From the NCBI RefSeq assembly GCF_004379255.2, contig NC_056043.1, positions 1,612,001 through 1,676,000 of the forward strand: DNA of 64,000 nucleotides. Reading direction: 5' to 3'. This DNA comes from Salvia splendens (lineage: Eukaryota > Streptophyta > Magnoliopsida > Lamiales > Lamiaceae). Below the pieces are notes generated by a model that saw only the letters and a list, made by a program, of their open reading frames with translations, did no database searches and was not told the DNA's origin. The translations under genes and the position numbers were made by a program. Within the stretch, counting starts at the first letter, position 1; every line of letters starts with the position of its first letter. Shown here piece by piece: positions 30,874-40,216 of the stretch.

Positions 30874-31089
30874 ATGTTGTGCACTAAATTCTTCTTGCTT
30901 CTCCTATTGTTGTCCGCAGTGACATTAAGTTATGGAGCTCGTCAAGGGATTAGCACGACCGAATCTTTTCGAGCAATTTTCGATAGAAAGATGTTATTCA
31001 AGGGAGATCAGGGTGACTCGAGCTTGGATGGTCGGTACAAGCCTCGTCGGTATAGTCCCGGAGGACCCGATCCTTACCATCACCTTTGA
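30874..31089 (+). CDS. CLE signalling-peptide precursor, single domain (71 aa)
   Basis: Secreted precursor of a CLV3/ESR-related (CLE) peptide, the 12-residue ligands of plant receptor kinases. Signal peptide at 1-21 (MLCTKFFLLLLLLSAVTLSY), a variable middle, and a CLE motif at residues 59-70, RYSPGGPDPYHH, one residue from the C-terminus. Compared with the usual RxVPxGPxPxHH, position 3 is Ser instead of Val and position 10 is Tyr. The start at 30874 was chosen because it gives a clean signal peptide and sits downstream of the TATA box. The 3' part of this gene, with about 1.3 kb of downstream DNA, is duplicated at 34261. Receptor and function are unknown. Confidence 0.85.
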   Translation: MLCTKFFLLLLLLSAVTLSYGARQGISTTESFRAIFDRKMLFKGDQGDSSLDGRYKPRRYSPGGPDPYHHL

Positions 31090-32421
31090 GTCTTCTTCGA
31101 ATCACACTTACTTTTTGAATAATTTTTATTTTTATTTTGGTTATGTTAGTGTTGAATTTAACTAAAAATTCCTCATAGAGCTGAAGATATGCATGTGTTG
31201 AACTTTTCTAAGGCATTACTAATATTATGCCTGTCTACAGATTAAAGTACAAACCAATTTTAAAGTGGTTTTCATCTGATTTTGGATGTTGTATTTGGCA
31301 TCTTTGTGATTGCCTCATTTTATTTGAATTAGTTTTAGGAAAAGCTTTGTTGGTGAAGTGAGTGAATTCATGATCAAAATGTGGATGAATAGTATCTTAC
31401 ATAGTTACATAAGCATCGTTTTGGTTTAGTCAATATTGTTTTGTTTTGAATGATTGTATTATCTCAAAAATGATCAGTATGTTGTTAATTTTATAAATTA
31501 ATTAATATCAAAGCTCAGCGTTTTTTTTAGTTTCTACAACTTTAAATAAATGGTTAAAAGCAAACTAAGTTTTGTTTTTTTAAGTTGTTTATAAAATTAA
31601 TAATGTGAATAATAATTTTGAAATATTATAATTAAACTCAATGTATAAAACAAAAGAAATATTACTCTAAATGTGTATTATACGAGATTGATGCTCGCGA
31701 ATGAAGCCAAAATAATAATATACATATTAAAGCTAACATTTTTCTCTTTATACTATTTAACTTGTTGAAAAGGAACGTAATACTAAAAAGAAATATGAAT
31801 TTGAGGGTAAACGTAGATAATGTAAAACTCATCGATACTAAATCACAATAAACCATGAAGTTTGGTCAAATTCTGATTAATTCCACAACTTTAAAAAATA
31901 GCTAATTATATCATAACTTTAACATTTTTCTAAACTGTCTCATTTATTTGTGTTTGAAGTAAATTGTGTACGACGTGGAAGCCCAAATCTATGTTTTATT
32001 GATTATCAAATTTGTATTTCACTCACGAAAGTTATTGATTTTTTTATGAAAAATATAGAATATACCAATATAGAATACATCCAGTCATCCAGGAATATTA
32101 TGCTAAAGTATTATGGCTTCCAAATCATACATAAATTCCCCTCAAATCTAAATCAATAGTGATAATTGAGAAAAATGTCAAATATATGATATAAGTGGCA
32201 AATTTTTAAGTTAGCCGGATTAACTAAAATTTGCCTTTTAAGATAGCTGGATTAACTAAAATTTGCCATAACTCTATAAATTTTATGGCGATTAGCCTTT
32301 TAGTTTTGTTAGAAGAATTACACTTATACTGCATATCCTTTTTAATTTACCTTCCTGTAATAAATTTGTAATAATCTCTCATAGAGAAATAAAATAAAAT
32401 AAAATATTTGCCGTCTCCTCC

Positions 32422-32429
32422 TATAAAAG
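32422..32429 (+). promoter_or_regulatory. TATA box of the truncated CLE copy
   Basis: TATAAAAG 43 bp before the ATG at 32465, duplicated exactly at 32715. Confidence 0.75.
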
Positions 32430-32464
32430 CTTCACATGCACCTCTTGGTTTTATAACAACAAAA

Positions 32465-32638
32465 ATGGCTCATTCCTTAGCTAAATTACTATTTTCATTC
32501 TTGATTGTACTTTGTGCATCTCAGGTGATACTCTCACGCCCGATGAATAGCCGCGAACTTTTTCATGAACTAGGGTTCGATGCTACCCTAGACGAATTCT
32601 TTTTCGAGAATTACACTTATACTGCATATCCTTTTTAA
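32465..32638 (+). CDS. Truncated CLE-gene copy: signal peptide without CLE motif (57 aa)
   Basis: Reads MAHSLAKLLFSFLIVLCASQ, then the conserved SRELFHELGFDATLDEF, then leaves homology at the duplication junction and stops at 32638 after FFENYTYTAYPF. It has a promoter and signal peptide but no CLE dodecapeptide. It could be a nonfunctional by-product, or its promoter could drive transcription into the complete gene 120 bp downstream. I used the ATG at 32465; the upstream frame has no ATG. Confidence 0.6.
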   Translation: MAHSLAKLLFSFLIVLCASQVILSRPMNSRELFHELGFDATLDEFFFENYTYTAYPF

Positions 32639-32714
32639 TTTACCTTCCTGTAATAAATTTGTAATAATCTCTCATAGAGAAATAAAATAAAATAAAATAT
32701 TTGCCGTCTCCTCC

Positions 32715-32722
32715 TATAAAAG
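32715..32722 (+). promoter_or_regulatory. TATA box of the four-domain CLE gene
   Basis: TATAAAAG in the context CTCCTATAAAAGCTTCACAT, 43 bp before the ATG. The same context precedes the five-domain gene. Confidence 0.8.
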
Positions 32723-32757
32723 CTTCACATGCACCTCTTGGTTTTATAACAACAAAA

Positions 32758-33279
32758 ATGGCTCATTCCTTAGCTAAATTACTATTTTCATTCTTGATTG
32801 TACTTTGTGCATCTCAGGTGATACTCTCACGCCCGTTGAATAGCCGCGAACTTTTTCATGAACTAGGGTTCGATGCTACCCTAGACGAATTCCACCTCAA
32901 AAGTGATGTAGGTTCGACATTTGTTATTGTGCCCAGTGGACCAGATCCTATACATCATGGTAATACTCCTGTGTCATCCAAAGTGAGCGGGGATGCTTCA
33001 TTGGTGAGGTTGTCACGCAATATTGATGTAGGTTCGTCGTTTATTACCGTGCCCGCTGGACCAGATCCTATACATAACCCTCCCGTATCATCCAAAGTCA
33101 ATATTGATGAAGGTTCGTCGCTTAGAAAAGTGCCTGGTGGACTGGATCCTTTACATAACGGTGTTGCTCCTCCCGTTTCACCCAAAGTCAATATTGATGT
33201 AGGTTCGTCGCTTAGAACAGTGCCTGGTGGACCGAATCCTTTACATAACGGTGCTGCTCCTCCGGTTACATCCAAATGA
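32758..33279 (+). CDS. Multi-domain CLE prepropeptide, four CLE motifs (173 aa)
   Basis: Signal peptide at about 1-24 (AKLLFSFLIVLCASQVILS), conserved leader SRELFHELGFDATLDEF, then four CLE motifs: 56-67 VIVPSGPDPIHH, 96-107 ITVPAGPDPIHN, 123-134 RKVPGGLDPLHN and 153-164 RTVPGGPNPLHN. The spacers contain repeated GDASLVRLSRNIDVGSS or KVNIDVGSS segments. Motifs 1 and 2 lack the usual first Arg. Motif 3 has Leu in place of the Pro that is hydroxylated and glycosylated in CLV3-type peptides. If all motifs are released, one transcript would give four different peptides. Start ATG at 32758; no ATG exists further upstream in frame. Function unknown. Confidence 0.88.
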   Translation: MAHSLAKLLFSFLIVLCASQVILSRPLNSRELFHELGFDATLDEFHLKSDVGSTFVIVPSGPDPIHHGNTPVSSKVSGDASLVRLSRNIDVGSSFITVPAGPDPIHNPPVSSKVNIDEGSSLRKVPGGLDPLHNGVAPPVSPKVNIDVGSSLRTVPGGPNPLHNGAAPPVTSK

Positions 33280-33562
33280 CATGGGGATGCTTCTTTGTGG
33301 GTATCTCGCGCAAGCTAGAACAATCCTCTTCATGAAAGATAATGTATGAATAAGGCAATATAGTTGCTAAATCTCCTTTTGAATGTCTATGTATCATTAG
33401 TTTGAAATTTAACATTTATCAAGTGAATTTTATGAGTTGATTAGAAACTAAAACATATATTGAGAAAATATCATTACCATTAAAACCACCTCATTACTTC
33501 TTTATAATATACTCTTATTGTTTTGGGACATTTAATTCAATTTGACACATTTTTGCAAAAGA

Positions 33563-33825
33563 CTCCTTCCGTCCCATAAAAATATGGACAATTGATACAG
33601 CATGAGAATTAAGACAAAATTAGTAAAGTAAAAGAAAGAGGGAGAAGAGTGGTGTTAATGGATAGTGAGATCCACATTATTAGAAGTGTTTAATAGTGGT
33701 ATAAGTTGTAAATAAGTTGATGGATATAGATAATAAATTTGGATAACTTTCCAAAAATGGAATGCACATATTTTTATGGGACAGACGAAAATGGAAAGTG
33801 CACATATTTTTATGGGACGGAGGGA
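33563..33825. mobile_element. Stowaway-like MITE downstream of the four-domain CLE gene
   Basis: CTCCTTCCGTCCCATAAAAA at the left and its complement near ATTTTTATGGGACGGAGGGA at the right, about 260 bp apart. No coding capacity. Confidence 0.8.
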
Positions 33826-34260
33826 ATAGAAATATTATTATTTTATTTTTTTTAATCTGCTTAACTAACAAAATAAAACTATACTCCTATATGGATTCTA
33901 TAAATGTACAAGGTTTTGATTATCACAAGTCGACTTAATCATGTAAATCACATTTAATTTTTTTTTAAAACTTCTTTTGTTTCTATCACTTGTTATGCTA
34001 TTTAGAAATATAGACCATGCCAAATTGCTAATGGATTCTGCAAATGTGCGAGATTGATTATTACATGTTGAGATAATCATGTAAATCACATTTTCTGTAA
34101 AATCGCCTTCTGTTTTTTAGCTCTTGTTGCTATTTAGAAATATGAGGAATTAACGGTTGTGAAATACTCCATCACAAATGGTTATATATATACATATTAA
34201 GTGTATAGTAACAATTATCAACATATTAAGGAAATAATTTGAGGGTGTCACCATATTTAG
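33826..34260. other. Spacer with an internal direct repeat
   Basis: A block with ATGGATTCTRYAAATGT, GATTATYACA and ATAATCATGTAAATCACATT occurs at about 33890 and again at about 34030, and a diverged copy follows the five-domain CLE gene near 36570. No gene. Confidence 0.6.
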
Positions 34261-34347
34261 GGCGATCAGGGTGACACGAGCTTGGATGGTCGGTACAAGC
34301 CTCGTCGGTATAGTCCCGGAGGACCCGATCCTCACCATCACCTTTGA
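34261..34347 (+). pseudogene. CLE 3' fragment with intact dodecapeptide, no signal peptide
   Basis: 28 codons homologous to the end of the CLE gene at 30874, including RYSPGGPDPHHH and the stop at 34345-34347. The in-frame codon just before is TAG and there is no ATG, signal peptide or promoter homology: the duplicated unit B begins inside the coding region. The motif has changed from PYHH to PHHH. It would be expressed only if spliced to an unseen upstream exon. Confidence 0.75.
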
Positions 34348-34964
34348 GTCTTTTGTGAATCACACTTATTTTTTTACTAGTTGAATAAGTTTTTCTTCTT
34401 TTTTTGTTATGTAAGTGTTGAATTTAACTTAAAATTCCTCATAGAATTGAAAGTGTGTTGAACTTTTATTAGGCATTACTAATATGCCTGTCTACAAACC
34501 AATTCTAAAGTAGTTTTAATTTTGAATTTTGTATTTGACATCTTTGTGATTGTCCCATTTTATTTGAATTAAGTTTTAGGAAAAGCTTTGTTGGTGAAGT
34601 GAGTGAATTCATGATCAAAATGTGGATGAATTATATCTTACATAGTTACCTATATATATATGCATTATTTATAAGCATCGTTTTGGTTTAGTCAATATTG
34701 TTTTGTTTTGGATGATTCTATTATCTCAAAAATTATCAGTGATGTTATTAATTTTATAAATTAATTAATATCAAAGCTAAATTTTATTTTTGATTCTACA
34801 ACTTTAAATAAATGGTTAAAAGCAAACTAAGTTTTGATTTTTTAAGTTGTTTATAAAATTAATAATGCGAACAATAATTTTATAATATTATAAGTAAACC
34901 CAATATTAAAAAATATTACTCTAAATGTGGGTTATACGAGATTGATGCTCGCGATTGAAGCCGA

Positions 34965-35024
<60 letters not shown>
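34965..35024. repeat. (AAT)n microsatellite
   Basis: About 20 units of ATA/AAT in unit B; the matching place in unit A (near 31711) has a short imperfect run. Confidence 0.95.
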
Positions 35025-35025
<1 letters not shown>

Positions 35026-35651
35026 TATATTAAAGCTAGCAATTTTCTCTTTATTATAAATTTTTTAATTATTCAACTTGTTGAAATGGAACATAATACT
35101 AAAAGGAAATAGGAATTTGAGGGTGAACGTAGATAATGTAAAACTCATCGATACTAAATCACAATAAACCTTGAAATTTGGTCAAATTCTGAATAATCCT
35201 GCTACTTTAAAATTGTCTCATTTATTTATGTTTGAAGGAAATTGTGTACGACATGGAAGCCCAAATCTATGTTTTATTAATTATCGAATTTGTATATCAC
35301 TCACGAAAGTTACATATTTTTTTATGAAAAATATAGAATATAGCAATATAGAACATAGCCAGGATTATGCTAAAGTATTATGGCTTCCAAATCATACATA
35401 ATTTCTCTCAAATCTAAATTAATAGGATAATTCAGAAAAATGTCAATCATATGATATAATTGGCAAACTTTTAAGTTAGCTGGATTAACTAAAATTTTCC
35501 ATAACATCATAATTTTATGGTAATTTGCCTTTTAATTTCGATAGAAGAATTACATTTATACTGTTAATCCTTTTTTTTATATATGTTCTTGTAATTATTT
35601 TGTAATAATCTCTCATAAAGAAATAAAAATAAAATATTTGCCATCTCCTCC

Positions 35652-35659
35652 TATAAAAG
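35652..35659 (+). promoter_or_regulatory. TATA box of the five-domain CLE gene
   Basis: TATAAAAG 43 bp before the ATG, in the same CTCCTATAAAAGCTTCACAT context as the four-domain gene. Confidence 0.8.
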
Positions 35660-35694
35660 CTTCACATGCACCTCTTTATTTTATAACAACAAGA

Positions 35695-36387
35695 ATGGCT
35701 CAGTCCTTAGCTCAATTACTATATTCATGCTTGATTGTACTTTGTGCATCTCGGGTGATACTCTCGCGCCCGTTGAATAGCCGTGAACTTTTTCATGAAC
35801 TAGGGTTCGATGCTACCCAAGACGAATTCCACCTCAAAAATGATGTAGGTTCGTCGTTTAGAAAAGTGCCCAGTGGACCGGATCCTATACATCATGGTGA
35901 TACGCCCGTATCATCAAAAGTGAATGGGGATGCTTCATTGGTGAGGTTATCACGCAATATTGATGTAGGTTCGTCGTTTATTACTGTGCCCAGTGGACCA
36001 GATCCTATACATAATCCTCCCGTATCATCCAAAGTGAGCGGGGATGCTTCATTGGTGGGGTTATCGCGCAATATTGATGTAGATTCATCATTTGTAGAAG
36101 TGCCCCGTGGATCGGATCCTATACATAATCCTCCCGCACCATCCAAAGTGAGTGGGGATGCTTCATTGGTGCGGTTATCACGCAATATTGATGTTGATTC
36201 ATCATTTGTAGGAGTGCCCCGTGGATCGGATCCTATACATAACCCTCGCGCACCATCCAAAGTGAGGGGAGATGCTTCGTTGGTGGGTTTCTCGCTCAAT
36301 ATTGATGTAGGTTCATCGTTTAGAAAAGTGCCTGGTGGACCGGATCCTTTACATAATGGTGCTGCTCCTCCCGTTACGTCCAAATGA
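35695..36387 (+). CDS. Multi-domain CLE prepropeptide, five CLE motifs (230 aa)
   Basis: Signal peptide at about 1-24 (AQLLYSCLIVLCASRVILS), leader SRELFHELGFDATQDEF, then motifs at 56-67 RKVPSGPDPIHH, 96-107 ITVPSGPDPIHN, 134-145 VEVPRGSDPIHN, 172-183 VGVPRGSDPIHN and 210-221 RKVPGGPDPLHN. Motifs 2 to 5 are spaced exactly 38 residues apart, each preceded by GDASLVxxSxNIDVxSSF, so the array grew by tandem duplication of a 114-bp unit. Motifs 3 and 4 have Arg at position 5 and Ser in place of Pro at position 7. Motifs 1 and 5 are canonical. Multi-CLE precursors are known in a few plants and in cyst nematodes but are uncommon. Processing and receptors are unknown. Confidence 0.9.
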   Translation: MAQSLAQLLYSCLIVLCASRVILSRPLNSRELFHELGFDATQDEFHLKNDVGSSFRKVPSGPDPIHHGDTPVSSKVNGDASLVRLSRNIDVGSSFITVPSGPDPIHNPPVSSKVSGDASLVGLSRNIDVDSSFVEVPRGSDPIHNPPAPSKVSGDASLVRLSRNIDVDSSFVGVPRGSDPIHNPRAPSKVRGDASLVGFSLNIDVGSSFRKVPGGPDPLHNGAAPPVTSK

Positions 36388-36490
36388 CACGGGGATGCTT
36401 CTTTGCGGGTTTCTCGCGCAAGCTAGAACAATCCTCTTCATGAAAGATTATGTATCAATAAGGCAATATAGTTGCTAAATCTCCTTTGAA

Positions 36491-37154
36491 TGTTTTATGT
36501 ATCACTAGTTATTTAAAATCTCTATGTTTTTAGCTCTTGTCATTGCTATTTAGAGCCAAAAATCAAGCTAATGGATTATGCAAATTTACAAGATCGATTA
36601 TTACGTGTCAAGATAATCATGTTTTGAAGGAAAAATGGTAAGTGGGCCTAATGTTGGGCATAAGATGGTAATACTAAAATATCGTTAACATGGTCTGATC
36701 TAAGGTGTCATTCAAGTTCCAACGCATGTCGTCAATTTTATTTGGATATGTTTTTGTCAATGACAATTAACAAAAATTAACTATTTTTAAAACAATTAGT
36801 TTTTAGCCTACGTGTATCAATAATCACAAGTCGTTAATGATTGAAGATTTGAAAATTGTGATACAATTATTTTGAACTGATAATTTTTATAATGTTGTTG
36901 TAATAACTGCCATATAATCTTCGAAAATATAAAAATACTTTAATTTTAGTAGTTGTAATACTATCAAATCATGTAAATTTGCATTTCGACGGCGCAAGAA
37001 TGGCTCCTTCCTGCCAAATTGAAATTGAAATTGAAATCATAGTGAAAGTGTATATTGAAAGTGTATATTGAAAGTGAAATTTCAATAATTTATTATTTAA
37101 AAATCATAGTAAAAGTATTGTTTCGAGTGGTGTTATTAGTTACCGTTGTTATTA
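36491..37154. other. AT-rich spacer
   Basis: Contains a diverged copy of the repeat described at 33826-34260 (about 36520-36630). No gene seen. Confidence 0.5.
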
Positions 37155-37541
37155 GATATTGGCATCTAATATCATAAAATTTTCAAAAAGTTGACGTTTT
37201 TTCCATGAACTTTAAAATTGGCAAATAATATCACGAACATTACCCCTGGTTTGTTTTTTTCCCACGAATGAAAAAATTCTTACAAATAATATTATGATAC
37301 AGATTTGTTTTCGTAATTTCTCGACAATAATTTTGAGAGCTTCAAGTTTTTCAATCTATAAAGATAGTTTTTCTTGAAGCACACCCTCAAAAAGTTCTTC
37401 AATCTATTAAAATAACATGAATTTTTTCATTCGTGGGAAAAAATAAATTTGGGGTAAAGTTCGTGATATTATTTGCCAATTTTAAAGTTCATGGGAAAAA
37501 TCCAACTTTTTGAAAGTTTCATGATATTAGATGCTAATATC
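37155..37541. mobile_element. Fold-back MITE with about 115-bp inverted arms
   Basis: The left arm includes GCATCTAATATCATAAAA, TTCAAAAAGTTG and ATGAACTTTAAAATTGGCAA; the right arm is its close complement through TTGCCAATTTTAAAGTTCAT to TAGATGCTAATATCCC. The loop is 37275-37420. No coding capacity. It sits about 170 bp before the PPR start codon. Confidence 0.85.
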
Positions 37542-37709
37542 CCATTTAAAAAAGCATTTCATAATAAAATTTGTTAACACACAAGTGCATAGAAAGGAAT
37601 AGTATCGCAGTAATTGACCAAAACGCAGCCGTTTGATACAGCAGAGGATCCAAACGCAGTCGTTTAACATCGATATTCTTGATTACCCAATGTTTCAAGA
37701 ATCGAAGGA

Positions 37710-40022
37710 ATGAGAAAAATTGCATCCTTCTCCCCCAAATCCAATTCTCTCTCCACAGTGAAAAACAATTCAAATTCTCACACGCAGAAGCTTCTTTTCT
37801 CAGCCAGCTCTAATGCACAATACATCAAACACCATAGCTACATTGGCCTGCTCCACGACCCCTCGAGAATCGCTACGCTCAACGATGCGAAGCGCCTCCA
37901 CGGACTCTCCATCACCCTGGGATCCTTCCCGACGCAGGAGCCCGTCTTCCTCCACAACAACCTCATCGCGAGGTATGCTGCACTGGGGGATTTTTCCATG
38001 GCACGCAAGCTGTTCGATGAAATGCCGCAGAGAAACGCAGTGAGTTATAATTCCATGATTAGTTGCTATGTTCGGCAAGGGCTTATGCTGGAGGCTTTTG
38101 GGATCTTTTCTCAGATGAGAAACCGCGGTTTTCAGCCGACGGAATTTACGTTCGGAGGCTTGCTATCGTGTCGTTGGATGGATGTTTTCGAAGGAATGCA
38201 GCTGCAGGGATTGATTGAAAAGAGTGGATTGTTTTGCATTGACGCTTTTGCTGGAACTGCGTTGCTGGGAATGTACGCGAGGCACGGTTGCTTCGATGAA
38301 GCTCTTGGGATTTTCGAATTCATGCCGATAAAGAACTCAGCTTCATGGAATACTTTGATATCTGTTCTTGGCCAGATGGGGTGTGTAAAAGATTGCATTT
38401 TGATGTTTTCTGAGATGCTAATGAGTGGAATTCGAGTGTCTGAGTCGACTTTCGTTACTATTCTATCAAATTTGCAAGAGATGGATATGGATTTAGGGGA
38501 GCAAATGCACGGTTTAGTGATAAAGCATGGATTTGACAATGTAGCCTCTGTTTACAATTGCCTGATTCATATGTATGTGAAGTCCGGCGCCTCATTCTTG
38601 GCTGAGAAAGTGTTCGAGACTGCTCCTGCAAAAGATGTAGTCTCGTGGAACACGATAATTGGCGCCATGGCGAATGGTGATAAGCCGACAAGAGCACTCT
38701 GTACCTTCCAAAAAATGAGCGCCACCGGTCTTGCTCCGAACGATTCAACACTTGTCAACGTGCTCCAGTCTTGCTCAAGACTGCGCCTTTTGTCGCGTGG
38801 AGAATGCATCCATGCTGAGATGATCAAGAAGAGTTTCGAATGCGATGTGGTATGTGGGAGTGCTTTGGTTAGCTTTTATGCCAAGTGTGATAAAGTGGAA
38901 GAAGCACATTCTTGTTTTGATGCCATAACTCAGAAAAATTTGGTTTCTTGGAATTCTTTGATGTTGGGGTACTCGAACAGGGGCTCTTCGTTTACAACGA
39001 AGATTCTCCGAGACATGATCCATTCGGGTTCTTACCCGAATGGAACGTCTTTCTCTATCGCTATTAAATCAGCAATGACGAGAGAGTTGCCACAGCTGCA
39101 TTCTCTAGCAACCAAAATGGGCTACAACGACGTTGCTCATGTGTCGAGCTCTCTTATACACTCTTATGCGCTAAATGGCCTAATATCCGATGCTCTGCGA
39201 TTTGCAGAGTCTGGTGATTGTAACACAAGGCTTCCTGTTGTTCCGTCAAATGTTATTGCGTGGATTTATAACCGGACCGGGCAGTACGAGAAAACTCAGG
39301 AGTTGTATGTTGAGGTGGAGAATCCTGACACTGTTTCCTGGAACATTCTGATTGCTGCTTGCTCTCGCAATGGCTATTATGCAGAAACATTCGACCTCTT
39401 TAATCACATGCTTAGATCCCAAGCGTTCCCGGACAATTACACCTTCGTTAGCCTCTTCAGTGTTTGCACCAGGCTCTGCAACCTTGCTCTAGGCAGCTCC
39501 CTTCACGGTCTGATTGTGAAGGTGGATTTTAGTCTGTGCGACACGTTCGTCTGCAACACGATGATTGACATGTACGGGAAGTGTGGGAGCATTGGGAGCT
39601 CGGTCAAGATCTTCAATGAGATGAAGGGGGAGAAGAATGTTTTCTCGTGGACAGCTCTTGTCTCGGCCCTAGGGCTGCACGGGTATGCAAACGAGGCTCT
39701 GGAGAGGTTCGGGGAGATGGAGGGATTGGGGATCAAGCCGGATAAGGTTGCTTTCTTGGCGGTGCTCTCTGCTTGTAGGCATACGGGATTGGTGAAGGAG
39801 GGGATGGATCTGTTTGAGCAAATGGGAGTGAAGTATGGCGTGGAACCGGACGTTGATCACTATCTTGTCGTTGTCGACTTGTTGACAAGATACGGGCATA
39901 TAAAGGACGCTGAGCGGCTCATCTTGGGAATGCCTATCGCGCCTAATGCGATGATTTGGCGTAGTTTCCTCGAGGGCTGCAAGAGACGAAGCGCGGCAGG
40001 AGAGCTTGCTCTTGCAGTATAA
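37710..40022 (+). CDS. PLS-class pentatricopeptide repeat protein (770 aa)
   Basis: RNA-binding organelle protein; PPR proteins of this class act in mitochondrial or plastid RNA editing, splicing or stability. Single exon, as usual for the family. An N-terminal Ser/Lys-rich stretch (about 1-35) fits an organelle-targeting peptide. Repeats run from about residue 75 to the end, with typical units such as NNLIARYAALGDFSMARKLF, VSYNSMISCYVRQGL, VSWNTIIGAMANGDKP, NTMIDMYGKCGSIGSSVKIF and FSWTALVSALGLHGYANEAL, and PDVDHYLVVVDLLTRYGHIK near the end. It stops shortly after MIWRSFLEGC, where an E motif would begin, so there is no E+ or DYW domain and no editing deaminase. It lies within the CLE cluster but is unrelated to it. 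Confidence 0.93.
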   Translation: MRKIASFSPKSNSLSTVKNNSNSHTQKLLFSASSNAQYIKHHSYIGLLHDPSRIATLNDAKRLHGLSITLGSFPTQEPVFLHNNLIARYAALGDFSMARKLFDEMPQRNAVSYNSMISCYVRQGLMLEAFGIFSQMRNRGFQPTEFTFGGLLSCRWMDVFEGMQLQGLIEKSGLFCIDAFAGTALLGMYARHGCFDEALGIFEFMPIKNSASWNTLISVLGQMGCVKDCILMFSEMLMSGIRVSESTFVTILSNLQEMDMDLGEQMHGLVIKHGFDNVASVYNCLIHMYVKSGASFLAEKVFETAPAKDVVSWNTIIGAMANGDKPTRALCTFQKMSATGLAPNDSTLVNVLQSCSRLRLLSRGECIHAEMIKKSFECDVVCGSALVSFYAKCDKVEEAHSCFDAITQKNLVSWNSLMLGYSNRGSSFTTKILRDMIHSGSYPNGTSFSIAIKSAMTRELPQLHSLATKMGYNDVAHVSSSLIHSYALNGLISDALRFAESGDCNTRLPVVPSNVIAWIYNRTGQYEKTQELYVEVENPDTVSWNILIAACSRNGYYAETFDLFNHMLRSQAFPDNYTFVSLFSVCTRLCNLALGSSLHGLIVKVDFSLCDTFVCNTMIDMYGKCGSIGSSVKIFNEMKGEKNVFSWTALVSALGLHGYANEALERFGEMEGLGIKPDKVAFLAVLSACRHTGLVKEGMDLFEQMGVKYGVEPDVDHYLVVVDLLTRYGHIKDAERLILGMPIAPNAMIWRSFLEGCKRRSAAGELALAV

Positions 40023-40216
40023 ACATTAGTTTGGGAAATTTGGATTGTATATATAGTAGTAGGAGTAGTATACATTTATGTTCTTTATTTACATTTATAC
40101 TCTTTCTGCTTATGATCCAAACTAATATTTGTGGATTATAATTTGGGAAGTTCAAAGTTTAAACACATTCATTATTCATAAGTTAGTTTGAATTCTAGTA
40201 GTGTATATATGTAGTA

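Larger units (their letters stand above)
32315..32900 (+). repeat. 293-bp tandem duplication of CLE promoter and signal peptide
   Basis: Two adjacent copies, 32315-32607 and 32608-32900, almost identical. Each has the TATA box, 5' leader and first 43-44 codons of the multi-CLE gene. The one difference noticed is A against T, changing RPM to RPL at residue 27. Confidence 0.95.
31005..33420 (+). repeat. Segmental duplication, unit A
   Basis: From within the CLE gene at 30874 through its 3' flank, the 32465/32758 CLE genes and their 3' flank (GATGCTTCTTTG, GCAAGCTAGAACAATCCTCT). It corresponds to unit B at 34261-36490 in the same order and orientation. Downstream flanks such as TAGGAAAAGCTTTGTTGGTG and TTTGGTTTAGTCAATATTGT occur in both. 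The copies differ by many substitutions and indels, so this duplication is much older than the 293-bp one inside unit A. Confidence 0.88.
34261..36490 (+). repeat. Segmental duplication, unit B
   Basis: Partner of unit A. It begins abruptly inside a CLE coding region, carries the same 3' flanking DNA, and continues to the five-domain CLE gene and its 3' flank. It holds a long (AAT)n expansion at 34965-35024 where unit A has only a few units, and lacks the 293-bp tandem duplication. Confidence 0.88.

Noticed and set aside
32401..32464. Extended start for the CLE genes beginning PSPPIKASHAPLGF
   Set aside because: The extension starts at TTG and includes the TATA box; the ATG just before AHSLAKLL gives a proper signal peptide.
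32955..33275. Minus-strand frames of about 100-160 residues opposite the multi-CLE genes (also 35892-36383)
   Set aside because: Antisense of the CLE repeats; no signal peptide and no independent support.
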